From the NCBI RefSeq assembly GCF_000018325.1, contig NC_009922.1:496001-560000 (forward strand): 64,000 bases of DNA. Reading direction: 5' to 3'. Positions 8,023-20,102 of this stretch are shown one piece after another. The position numbers and the translations under genes were made by a program. Below the pieces are notes generated by a model, which saw only the letters and a program-made list of their open reading frames with translations, was not told where the DNA came from and made no database searches. Source of the stretch: Alkaliphilus oremlandii OhILAs. GTDB taxonomy: Bacteria; Bacillota; Clostridia; Peptostreptococcales; Natronincolaceae. Position 1 is the first letter of the stretch. Each line of letters starts with the position of its first letter.

Positions 8023-8946
8023 ATGAAAAAGATCGTTAGCATTAGCATTGGAAGCTCTAAAAGAGATCACCATGTTACTGCAAACATCATGGGGGAAGAT
8101 TTTTCCATTGAACGTATTGGTACGGATGGTAGTATGGAAAGAGCCATGGATTTGGTACGAAGCTTGGATGGCAAAGTAGATGCCATTGGCATGGGGGGCA
8201 TTGACTTATATTTGCAGGCGGGAAAAAAATCCTATGAGATCAGGGAGGCAGCACGACTAAAAAACATGGCTCAAATCACACCTGTTGTTGATGGCTCTGG
8301 ATTAAAAAACACTCTAGAAAAACAAGTCATCCATTATTTGAAGAATAAGGATATTGTGGATTTTAAAAATAAGCGAACATTAATAACCTGTGGCATGGAT
8401 CGCTTTGGTATGGCCGAGGCTTTAGTTAACTGTGGTGCCCATATTCTCTTAGGAGACTTAATGTTTGCTCTAAACATCAATATTCCCATTGGAAGCTTAA
8501 AAAATCTCCAAAGAGTGGCTGCTATATTAGCACCCATTGCCTGTAGGTTGCCATTTCATCTACTCTATCCTACGGGAGAAGAACAGAATAAAAATGTTTC
8601 CAATAAATATGGGACCTATTTTGATGACTCAGAAATCATAGCCGGGGATTTTCACTACATTAAAAGATTTATGCCGGAAGAAATGGGTGGAAAAATATTG
8701 ATTACAAATACGGTGACCGAAGAAGATATAGAAATGCTAGAAAAAAGGGGCGTAGCAATGTTAGTTACAACGACACCGGAATTTCAGGGAAGATCCTTTG
8801 GCACCAATGTGATGGAGGCAGTTGTTGTATCACTATTGAGGGATCGAGGTAGGGCGTGCACTTCTAATGAATATTATAAAATTATAGAAGAACTTTCATT
8901 AAAACCTCGAATCGAATATTTAAACAATATGAAGGGCCTGTTGTAA
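8023..8946 (+). CDS. Conserved protein of unknown function, Rossmann-like
   Basis: A 307-residue soluble protein with no signal peptide or membrane segment. It has alternating hydrophobic strands and glycine turns (IGMGGIDLYL near residue 56, LITCGMDRFGMAEALVNCGA near 122) that suggest a Rossmann-type nucleotide-binding fold. I recall similar clostridial proteins being auto-labelled quinate 5-dehydrogenase, but I see no conserved shikimate-dehydrogenase Lys/Asp pair and do not support that function. It has its own TAGGAGG ribosome-binding site and lies between dusB and greA. Function unknown. Confidence 0.6.
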   Translation: MKKIVSISIGSSKRDHHVTANIMGEDFSIERIGTDGSMERAMDLVRSLDGKVDAIGMGGIDLYLQAGKKSYEIREAARLKNMAQITPVVDGSGLKNTLEKQVIHYLKNKDIVDFKNKRTLITCGMDRFGMAEALVNCGAHILLGDLMFALNINIPIGSLKNLQRVAAILAPIACRLPFHLLYPTGEEQNKNVSNKYGTYFDDSEIIAGDFHYIKRFMPEEMGGKILITNTVTEEDIEMLEKRGVAMLVTTTPEFQGRSFGTNVMEAVVVSLLRDRGRACTSNEYYKIIEELSLKPRIEYLNNMKGLL

Positions 8947-8982
8947 CGCTTTATAACCTTGAGAAAGGATTTGCTCTAACCC

Positions 8983-9011
8983 TTGACAATTATTAGTTAC
9001 TATTCTATAAT
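8983..9011 (+). promoter_or_regulatory. Consensus sigma-A promoter upstream of greA
   Basis: Perfect TTGACA and TATAAT boxes with 17-base spacing. Transcription from here would give a leader of about 315 bases before greA. That leader holds a small AGCCC/GGGCT hairpin (9051-9065) and one copy of the dispersed structured repeat. Confidence 0.88.
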
Positions 9012-9075
9012 ATGTACAATATATTTATCAAAATATTAGTAAAAATTAATAGCCCAAAACGGGCTAAATTATTTT

Positions 9076-9156
9076 GGGCACTTGAAATTTAAAACAGGGA
9101 TCTAAATTGAGGATGACATAAAGTTTGTGAGTGGAAACGAACAAATTTTATTTTTT
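9076..9156 (+). repeat. Dispersed structured repeat, copy 2 (greA leader)
   Basis: It starts GGGCACTTGAAA, has GACATAAAGTTTGTGAG at 9115-9131 and ends ACAAATTTTATTTTTT. Hairpin 2 pairs GTTTG (9123-9127) with CGAAC (9138-9142). Hairpin 1 is weaker, with an ATTTA/TAAAT core. It follows the AGCCC/GGGCT hairpin and the tract AAATTATTTT. The remaining 175 bases before greA are AT-rich and show nothing else I can name. Confidence 0.75.
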
Positions 9157-9332
9157 AGCGATGATATGGAAGAATGCGCCTGGAAAAGGATAAATTTGTT
9201 AGAAATGTTTGAAGTATAAAATAATCATAGGAACATATATTATGAACTAATATCATATGAATAATTATTATAATAGAAGACATAGAATAATATGGGTTTC
9301 AATTAATTAAGATGGATGAGGAGAGAGAGAGT

Positions 9333-9812
9333 ATGATGGCAGACAGAGAAGTTGTTTTAACAGCTCAGGGGTTAAAGAAGCTAGAAGATGAATTGGAATT
9401 GCTTAAAACTGTGAGGAGAAAAGAAATCGCGGAAAGAATAAAACAAGCGATTGCTTTTGGAGATATCAGTGAAAACTCTGAGTACGATGAGGCTAAAAAC
9501 GAACAAGCTCAAGTAGAAGATAGAATCAATAAGCTTGAGACCATGCTTAGAAAAGCAGTGATCATCGACGAAGAAGACATTAATACAGATATCGTCAGTA
9601 TTGGATCGATTGTACAGGTAAATGATTTAGAGTTCGATGAGATTGTCGAATACACCATCGTAGGTTCTACAGAAGCAGATCCTTACGAACTGAAAATATC
9701 CAATGAATCACCAGTAGGAAGAGCATTGCTTGGTACTAAGGTTGGGGATGTTGTAGAGGTACAAATCCCAGATGGTGTTACTAAGTATGAGATATTAAAA
9801 ATTACAAGATAG
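9333..9812 (+). CDS. greA: Transcription elongation factor GreA
   Basis: A 159-residue GreA, the usual family length. It enters the RNA polymerase secondary channel and stimulates cleavage of backtracked transcripts. The N-terminal coiled coil carries the tip acidic pair in GDISENSEYDEAK near residues 45-57, and the C-terminal FKBP-like domain ends the protein (GDVVEVQIPDG). GAGGAG at 9318-9323 supports ATG 9333; the in-frame ATG at 9312 would add seven residues without a ribosome-binding site. It is 15 bases from lysS and co-transcribed with it. Confidence 0.95.
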   Translation: MMADREVVLTAQGLKKLEDELELLKTVRRKEIAERIKQAIAFGDISENSEYDEAKNEQAQVEDRINKLETMLRKAVIIDEEDINTDIVSIGSIVQVNDLEFDEIVEYTIVGSTEADPYELKISNESPVGRALLGTKVGDVVEVQIPDGVTKYEILKITR

Positions 9813-9827
9813 CTTGGGGGGTTACAA

Positions 9828-11315
9828 ATGATAAACGAAGAACAAAATTTGAATGAGTTGCTAAAGATAAGAAGAGATAAGCTGAAGCACTTACAAGAAA
9901 TAGGTAAAGACCCTTTTAAGATTGAGAAGGTTTACGTTACGCACTATAGTCAACAAATCATAGAAGACTTTGAGCAGTTAGAAGGGCAAAATGCTACGAT
10001 TGCTGGGCGTATTATGACGAAACGAGGTCATGGTAAGGCTAGCTTTATCAACATTCAAGATAAGGATGGGCAAATTCAGGTTTATGTAAGAGAAGACAAA
10101 ATTGGTGCAGAAGATTATGAGTTATTTGTTACATATGATATTGGAGATATTATAGAAATCAAAGGAGAAATCTTTAAAACAAATAAAGACGAAATTTCTG
10201 TAAGAGCTAATGAAGTTCGATTACTAACAAAATCGATTCAAATATTACCAGATAAATGGCATGGATTAAAAGACCATGATTTAAGATATCGTCAAAGATA
10301 TGTGGATTTAATTGTGAATCCAGAGGTTAAAAAGACATTCGTTACACGTTCTAAGGCAATCAAAGCAATTAAAGAGTTTTTAGATAATAGGGGATACCTA
10401 GAAGTAGAAACTCCGATATTGGGTACTTTAGCAGGTGGAGCTAATGCAAGACCTTTCATCACTCATCACAATACCTTAGATATCGACATGTACCTTCGTA
10501 TTGCAAATGAATTATTCTTAAAAAGACTAATCGTTGGTGGCTTTGATAAGGTTTATGAAATGGGTAGAATGTTTAGAAATGAAGGGATGTCCATTAAGCA
10601 TAATCCAGAGTTCACAAGTATAGAGCTTTACGAAGCATATGCAGACTATAATGACATGATGGATATCACAGAAAATATTGTGGCCTATGCAGCTGAAAAG
10701 GCATTGGGAACTACTAAAATCAACTATCAAGGACAGGAAATCGATTTAACACCACCTTGGAATAGAATGACCATGGTAGAAGCGTGTAGAAAATATGCAA
10801 ATGTGGACTTTGATGAAGTAAAAACGGATGAGGAAGCCATTGCAATTGCAAAAAAATTAGGTTTAGAAGTGAACCCTGCAATGAAGAAGGGACATATCAT
10901 CAGTTTAGTATTTGAAGAGTTCGGTGAAAAACATTTAATACAACCGACATTCATCACTCAACATCCAGTAGAAATCTCACCGCTGGCAAAACGTAATCCT
11001 GAGGATCCAGCATTCACAAATCGTTTTGAAGCATTCATTAATACTTGGGAAATAGCAAACGCTTTCTCCGAGCTTAATGATCCGATTGACCAACGTGGAA
11101 GATTTATGGATCAATTAGAACAACGTGAAGCTGGAGATGATGAAGCTCATGTGTTAGATGAAGACTTCCTAAATGCCATTGAAGTAGGACTTCCTCCTAC
11201 AGGTGGTTTAGGAATCGGTATCGATCGTCTGATGATGCTCATAACAAATTCACCTTCTATCCGTGATGTACTGCTATTCCCTACAATGAAACCTTTAGAT
11301 CATCATAAAGAATAA
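9828..11315 (+). CDS. lysS: Lysyl-tRNA synthetase, class II
   Basis: A 495-residue class II synthetase. The N-terminal OB-fold anticodon-binding domain covers about residues 55-150 (GRIMTKRGHGKASF). The catalytic core has motif 1 around FLDNRGYLEVETP, motif 2 with MFRNEGMSIKHNPEFT and motif 3 GLGIGIDRLMML near the C-terminus. It charges tRNA-Lys. GGGGGG precedes ATG 9828. It ends just before a strong terminator and the rRNA operon. Confidence 0.97.
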   Translation: MINEEQNLNELLKIRRDKLKHLQEIGKDPFKIEKVYVTHYSQQIIEDFEQLEGQNATIAGRIMTKRGHGKASFINIQDKDGQIQVYVREDKIGAEDYELFVTYDIGDIIEIKGEIFKTNKDEISVRANEVRLLTKSIQILPDKWHGLKDHDLRYRQRYVDLIVNPEVKKTFVTRSKAIKAIKEFLDNRGYLEVETPILGTLAGGANARPFITHHNTLDIDMYLRIANELFLKRLIVGGFDKVYEMGRMFRNEGMSIKHNPEFTSIELYEAYADYNDMMDITENIVAYAAEKALGTTKINYQGQEIDLTPPWNRMTMVEACRKYANVDFDEVKTDEEAIAIAKKLGLEVNPAMKKGHIISLVFEEFGEKHLIQPTFITQHPVEISPLAKRNPEDPAFTNRFEAFINTWEIANAFSELNDPIDQRGRFMDQLEQREAGDDEAHVLDEDFLNAIEVGLPPTGGLGIGIDRLMMLITNSPSIRDVLLFPTMKPLDHHKE

Positions 11316-11339
11316 AAAGGATATAGCGTAAAATAATAT

Positions 11340-11388
11340 AAAATCCATGTACCAGAGAAGGTTGAAATTCTCTTTGTACATGGATTTT
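11340..11388 (+). terminator. Terminator after lysS
   Basis: A long interrupted stem pairs AAAATCCATGTAC with GTACATGGATTTT, with an inner AGAGAA/TTCTCT pairing. The 3' arm ends in a T-rich tract. It separates greA-lysS from the rRNA promoters. Confidence 0.85.
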
Positions 11389-11433
11389 GTTTATGGAAGT
11401 AAAAGAAAAAGATTCTATAATTAATAAATGGGC

Positions 11434-11462
11434 TTGACAATTATATGAAAGGATAGTATAGT
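11434..11462 (+). promoter_or_regulatory. rRNA promoter P1
   Basis: TTGACA and TATAGT with 17-base spacing, preceded by an AT-rich tract that could act as an UP element. It lies about 245 bases before the 16S start. Confidence 0.85.
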
Positions 11463-11537
11463 AGATAAAGTCCTTACGAGGACAACTTCACTGAATATAG
11501 CACAAGAAAACATTTAAAATAATTTTTCAAAAAGTGG

Positions 11538-11566
11538 TTGACATAATATTTTAGATGTGATATATT
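11538..11566 (+). promoter_or_regulatory. rRNA promoter P2
   Basis: TTGACA and TATATT with 17-base spacing. Downstream lies a leader with GGTCTTTGAAAACTAAAC (about 11604-11621), a boxA/antitermination-like sequence that recurs in related form in the 16S-23S spacer as GTTCTTTGAAAACTGAA. Confidence 0.85.
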
Positions 11567-11706
11567 AAATGAGTCGCCAAAACAAGGCGGCACACAAGAA
11601 AAGGTCTTTGAAAACTAAACAGTATAGATTTAAGCCAAAATTTTTAAAGTCAGTTTAAAACTGAGCAATCCATTTTAAAGAATGGAACCCAGAAATTCAA
11701 ACAATT

Positions 11707-16385
<4,679 letters not shown>

Positions 16386-16431
16386 ACATTTTTCTAACAT
16401 TATTCAGTTTTGAGAGTACTATCTCTCAATA

Positions 16432-16549
16432 ATGTCGTGGCTATAGCGAAGGGGTCACACCTGTTCCCATACCGAACACAGTAGTTAAGCCCTTCAGCGC
16501 TGATGGTACTTGGCGGGAAGCTGCCTGGGAGAGTAGGTCGCTGCGATAT
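16432..16549 (+). rRNA. rrf: 5S ribosomal RNA
   Basis: 118 bases with the family core CCCATACCGAACAC. The terminal helix I pairs ATGTCG at the 5' end with CGATAT at the 3' end. It follows the 23S after a 46-base spacer that holds a TTGAGAG/CTCTCAA hairpin. Confidence 0.95.
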
Positions 16550-16559
16550 ATTTAAAGAG

Positions 16560-16592
16560 AAAGCATGGCTAATATGGCTATGCTTTTTTTTT
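16560..16592 (+). terminator. rRNA operon terminator
   Basis: AAAGCATGGC pairs with GGCTATGCTTT (with wobble pairs) and is followed by nine T residues. A second perfect hairpin, TTGCCCTA/TAGGGCAA, follows at 16594-16622 but lacks a T-run. Confidence 0.9.
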
Positions 16593-16796
16593 ATTGCCCT
16601 AAAAAAGCTTTTCCTAGGGCAAGGAAATTGAAGGAATAACTACAGAAAAACTTTAATATAATATGTAAATATACGAATTGATAAAAAATAAGGAAAGTAT
16701 TTCTGGAAACAATATAGTACAAATTACTTAAATTTAAATTTAAATAGTGATATAATAGTACCAAGAAACTTTGGAGAAATACTAGGGGGGATGAAA

Positions 16797-17309
16797 ATGA
16801 TAGTTCAACAATTATTTGAATCAGGCATGTCGTTCGAAGTATTCGCTCCTAATGACCATGATGTGAATATGGAGAAGTTGTTAAAGATATACGAACAAAT
16901 TCAATTAGATGAAGAATTCATCAATAAAATTAAATTCATACATAAGAATATTTATATATTAGTTTTTGCAGAATTATGGTGCCCGGATTGTATTATTAAT
17001 CTGCCTGCCATAAAGAAAATAAGTGAAGTGAATCCCAACATCACCTTTCGTATACTACCGAGGGATGGCTATGAACAGTACATGGAGCCATACAAAATTG
17101 GTGGCAAGCCTAAGATTCCTACCTGTGTGATATTTAATGATAAATTTGAAGAAATTGGTGCTTTTATTGAATATCCCAAAATATTAAGAGATATTGTCAA
17201 TAAAGGAAATCAAGTAGAAGTCATCGTGGCAAAACGTAAATATCATAAAGGAGAATATGTGGTGGATACCATCAAAGAAATTTTTGATTTAATAATGAAG
17301 GCGATCTAA
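16797..17309 (+). CDS. Thioredoxin-family protein
   Basis: About 170 residues with a thioredoxin-like core. ILVFAELWCPDC near residues 54-65 holds a CPDC redox pair, and a cis-Pro segment KIPTCVIF follows near residue 102. The N-terminal 50 residues are helical and not part of the classical fold. It resembles the clostridial Thioredoxin_9-type proteins. It probably acts as a cytosolic thiol reductase, but the partner is unknown. I prefer ATG 16797 because GGGGGG at 16785-16790 abuts the alternative ATG 16791. A TATAAT box lies at about 16751. It is a single-gene unit. Confidence 0.7.
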   Translation: MIVQQLFESGMSFEVFAPNDHDVNMEKLLKIYEQIQLDEEFINKIKFIHKNIYILVFAELWCPDCIINLPAIKKISEVNPNITFRILPRDGYEQYMEPYKIGGKPKIPTCVIFNDKFEEIGAFIEYPKILRDIVNKGNQVEVIVAKRKYHKGEYVVDTIKEIFDLIMKAI

Positions 17310-17509
17310 TACGTAAAGAGGAATCAATAAAATTTTAATTGTATAAAAGACGGAATGAATGACTTGTTAATGAAGCAAAATACAGCCTTAGAAGGTCAAT
17401 AGAAAATAAAACTTAATTGCTTTCTTACAAGAAACGGAGATAATGATACAAATTTAGAAGAAGAACAAGAAAATATGAGATAATGAATAGATAAAAGAAC
17501 TATATGTTT

Positions 17510-17538
17510 TTGACTTTATAATCCATAGGTGATACAAT
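17510..17538 (+). promoter_or_regulatory. Candidate promoter for nrdJ
   Basis: TTGACT and TACAAT with 17-base spacing, 165 bases before the nrdJ start. The rest of the 17310-17702 gap holds a terminator-like hairpin and one dispersed repeat copy. The stretch 17310-17509 shows nothing else recognisable. Confidence 0.65.
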
Positions 17539-17558
17539 ATTTAGTATAGAAAGAATAC

Positions 17559-17598
17559 AAGAAGTACCATATGTAGCGATGGTGCTTCTTCTTATTTT
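17559..17598 (+). terminator. Terminator-like hairpin in the nrdJ leader (possible attenuator)
   Basis: AAGAAGTACC pairs with GGTGCTTCTT (one wobble) around a 12-base loop and is followed by CTTATTTTT. It lies downstream of the nrdJ promoter and upstream of the gene, so it could act as an attenuator. No cobalamin-riboswitch B12 box is visible, so the controlling signal is unknown. Confidence 0.6.
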
Positions 17599-17678
17599 TA
17601 GGTCTTTCAATTTTAAGTAAACCCTAGAATTGAAAGAGACATAAAGCTTGGGAGTGTGAATGACAAATTTTATTTTCT
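17599..17678 (+). repeat. Dispersed structured repeat, copy 3 (nrdJ leader)
   Basis: Hairpin 1 pairs CTTTCAATT (17604-17612) with AATTGAAAG (17628-17636), a sequence different from other copies but perfectly paired. GACATAAAG follows at 17638-17646 and the element ends in ACAAATTTTATTTT. Hairpin 2 is poorly conserved here. Confidence 0.7.
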
Positions 17679-17702
17679 TACTGAGCGATGAGGAGGATTT
17701 TA

Positions 17703-20057
17703 ATGATACAGGTAATGAAGCGTAACGGAAGGTTAGTGGAGTTTAATCCATCTAAAATCACCAATGCCATTAAAAAAGCTATGGCAGAAACTAAATTGGG
17801 CGTAGATCATAATTTAAGTGTAAAAATTACGGAAGAAATTAAAGAGAAAATTCAAAACAACGCAAAGCCTATCCATGTAGAAGAAATTCAAGATATTGTA
17901 GAGATGCTATTGATGTCATCGGATAGAAAAGATGTAGCAAAAAGATATATTATCTATAGAAATGAACGAGCAAAGATTAGAGCAAATCAAAAAAGTTCAG
18001 ATGAAAAACTACTGACCGATGAATTCATTAGCCAATATAAGCATCAAATACCACCTTTAAATCAATTGGGAAACTTCGTATATTACCGTACTTATTCTAG
18101 ATGGCTACAAGAGGAAGGACGAAGAGAATACTGGTGGGAAACCGTTAGAAGAGCAGTGGAATATAACTGTAGCTTAGTCCCTACGAGAAGAGAAGAGGCA
18201 GAAAAGCTATTTGATAATGTTTACAATTTGAGACAGTTTTTATCTGGAAGGACCTTCTGGGTTGGCGGTACTTCCGTTGCAAAGAACTATCCCATGTCCA
18301 ACTACAATTGTTCTTTTGTCGTGATTGATAGCTTCGAGGCCTTTAGAGATCTATTCTATTTACTGATGATTGGTTCTGGCGTAGGAGCAAGGGTACTAAA
18401 AGAAGATGTGCAGAATTTACCTAAAATAAGAACAGATTATGAAATCATACATAAAGACTACGTAAATATATCAATAAAAGATAGGGAAGATAACACAAGC
18501 CTTGTGTTTTCACATAATAATTCAGTTAAAATCACTGTAGGGGATAGTAAGGAAGGATGGATTCAATCCTTAGACTTTTTCTTTAAACTATTATATAGCA
18601 ACGAATATAGAAATATAAAAACCATCATTGTAGATTATGACCACGTTAGGCCAAAGGGGGCAAAATTAAAATCCTTTGGTGGAACTGCCAGTGGACATGA
18701 AAGCTTAAAAAATATGTTCTATAAAATTGATAAAGTCATTAAAAATAGCAGAAAAGTAAACGGGTCTGGAAAGATAAAGCTTAGACCGATCGACTGCTTA
18801 GATATTGCCAACATCATAGGGGAAAACGTGGTTGTTGGTGGTGTTAGACGTACGGCTGAAATGATTCTAATCGATGCAGACGATAAAGAATGCGTTGAGG
18901 CAAAGTCCAATCTTTATAAGCAAATTGATGGTCAATGGATTGTAGACCAAAATATTATACATAGACAAATGAGCAATAACTCAATCTACTATACCGAAAA
19001 ACCAAGTCGTGAAAAACTTCATTGGCAAATTCAGCAGATGCGTTATTCTGGTGAACCTGGATGGATCAACGCAGAGGCAGCTGCTAAAAGAAGGCCAAAT
19101 ATGAATGGGGTCAATCCTTGTGGTGAAATTTTACTAGACTCCCAGGGGTTATGTAATTTGACTACGATTAATGTGATGGCTTTTGTAAAAGAGGATGGCA
19201 CCTTAGATTTAGAAGGGATTATAGAGGCTCAAAAGCTATCTGTAAGAGCAGGCTACCGAATGACCTGTGTAGAATTAGAGCTACCACACTGGGATAAGGT
19301 ACAGCAAAGAGATAAATTAGTAGGTTGCTCTTTAACTGGTTGGCAGGATTTAGTAAATGCAACTACGATGGATATAGAAGCCCAGAAAAAATTACTGAGT
19401 ATGCTAAGAAAGGCTGCAAGAAACGAAGTAGATGCATATGCAAAGGAAATTGGACAAAACATTCCTTTATTGGTTACTACTGTAAAGCCGGAAGGAACTT
19501 TGAGCCAATTACCAACGGTATCTAGCGGGGTACACTATTCACATTCCCCATACTATATCAGAAGAATTCGAATCAGTGCCCATGATCCGCTGGTAAAGGT
19601 ATGTGAAGAATTAGAATATCCAGTTTACCCAGAAGTTGGACAAGATTGGGATACTTGCTCTACGAAGGTTGTAGAATTCCCAGTAAAGGCACCAGCTGGC
19701 AGAACGAAATATGATATTTCAGCAATAGAGCAACTGGAAAATTATAAGCTATTTATGGAAAGCTATGTGGATCATAACTGTTCTATCACCATTCACGTAA
19801 GAAATCACGAGTGGGAAGAAGTTGAAGAATGGGTATGGAATCACTGGGATGATGTGGTGGCCCTTTCATTCTTAGCTTTAGAAGATAACTTCTATCAGCT
19901 ATTGCCCTATGAGTCCATTGATGAAGAAGAATACAATAAAAGACTTCGTAGTATGAAGGCATTTATACCTTCTCTGATCAGTAAATATGAAGAGAAAGAA
20001 ATGGATTTAGACATCGGTAGTGATAGCTGTGACAATGGAATTTGTCCAATAAGATAG
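17703..20057 (+). CDS. nrdJ: Adenosylcobalamin-dependent ribonucleoside-triphosphate reductase
   Basis: A 784-residue class II reductase that makes deoxyribonucleotides using coenzyme B12. Residues 1-95 form an ATP-cone (QVMKRNGRLVEFNPSKI). The barrel has an early conserved cysteine in YNCSFVVID and the active-site loop NPCGEILLD. The C-terminal tail ends DSCDNGICPIR with a CXXXXC-like redox pair. Size and motifs fit the monomeric NTP-type enzyme. AGGAGG at 17691-17696 sets the start at ATG 17703 rather than the ATG at 17688. Being oxygen-independent, it suits an anaerobe that also makes B12-dependent methylmalonyl-CoA mutase. Confidence 0.93.
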   Translation: MIQVMKRNGRLVEFNPSKITNAIKKAMAETKLGVDHNLSVKITEEIKEKIQNNAKPIHVEEIQDIVEMLLMSSDRKDVAKRYIIYRNERAKIRANQKSSDEKLLTDEFISQYKHQIPPLNQLGNFVYYRTYSRWLQEEGRREYWWETVRRAVEYNCSLVPTRREEAEKLFDNVYNLRQFLSGRTFWVGGTSVAKNYPMSNYNCSFVVIDSFEAFRDLFYLLMIGSGVGARVLKEDVQNLPKIRTDYEIIHKDYVNISIKDREDNTSLVFSHNNSVKITVGDSKEGWIQSLDFFFKLLYSNEYRNIKTIIVDYDHVRPKGAKLKSFGGTASGHESLKNMFYKIDKVIKNSRKVNGSGKIKLRPIDCLDIANIIGENVVVGGVRRTAEMILIDADDKECVEAKSNLYKQIDGQWIVDQNIIHRQMSNNSIYYTEKPSREKLHWQIQQMRYSGEPGWINAEAAAKRRPNMNGVNPCGEILLDSQGLCNLTTINVMAFVKEDGTLDLEGIIEAQKLSVRAGYRMTCVELELPHWDKVQQRDKLVGCSLTGWQDLVNATTMDIEAQKKLLSMLRKAARNEVDAYAKEIGQNIPLLVTTVKPEGTLSQLPTVSSGVHYSHSPYYIRRIRISAHDPLVKVCEELEYPVYPEVGQDWDTCSTKVVEFPVKAPAGRTKYDISAIEQLENYKLFMESYVDHNCSITIHVRNHEWEEVEEWVWNHWDDVVALSFLALEDNFYQLLPYESIDEEEYNKRLRSMKAFIPSLISKYEEKEMDLDIGSDSCDNGICPIR

Positions 20058-20061
20058 GCAT

Positions 20062-20095
20062 AAAAAAGAGGTATGTAGCACATACCTCTTTTTTT
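20062..20095. terminator. Bidirectional terminator between nrdJ and the EF-G-like gene
   Basis: A perfect stem AGAGGTATGT/ACATACCTCT with a three-base loop has an A-run on the left and a T-run on the right. It can therefore terminate both convergent genes. Confidence 0.93.
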
Positions 20096-20102
20096 ATATA
20101 CT

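Noticed and set aside
8023..8946. Firm call of quinate/shikimate dehydrogenase
   Set aside because: The expected catalytic Lys/Asp motif and an NAD-binding GxGxxG were not found; left as unknown.
16594..16622. Second rRNA terminator
   Set aside because: The TTGCCCTA/TAGGGCAA hairpin is perfect but has no T-run on either strand.
17510..17702. Cobalamin riboswitch upstream of nrdJ
   Set aside because: No B12-box-like sequence and the leader is too short for the full fold.
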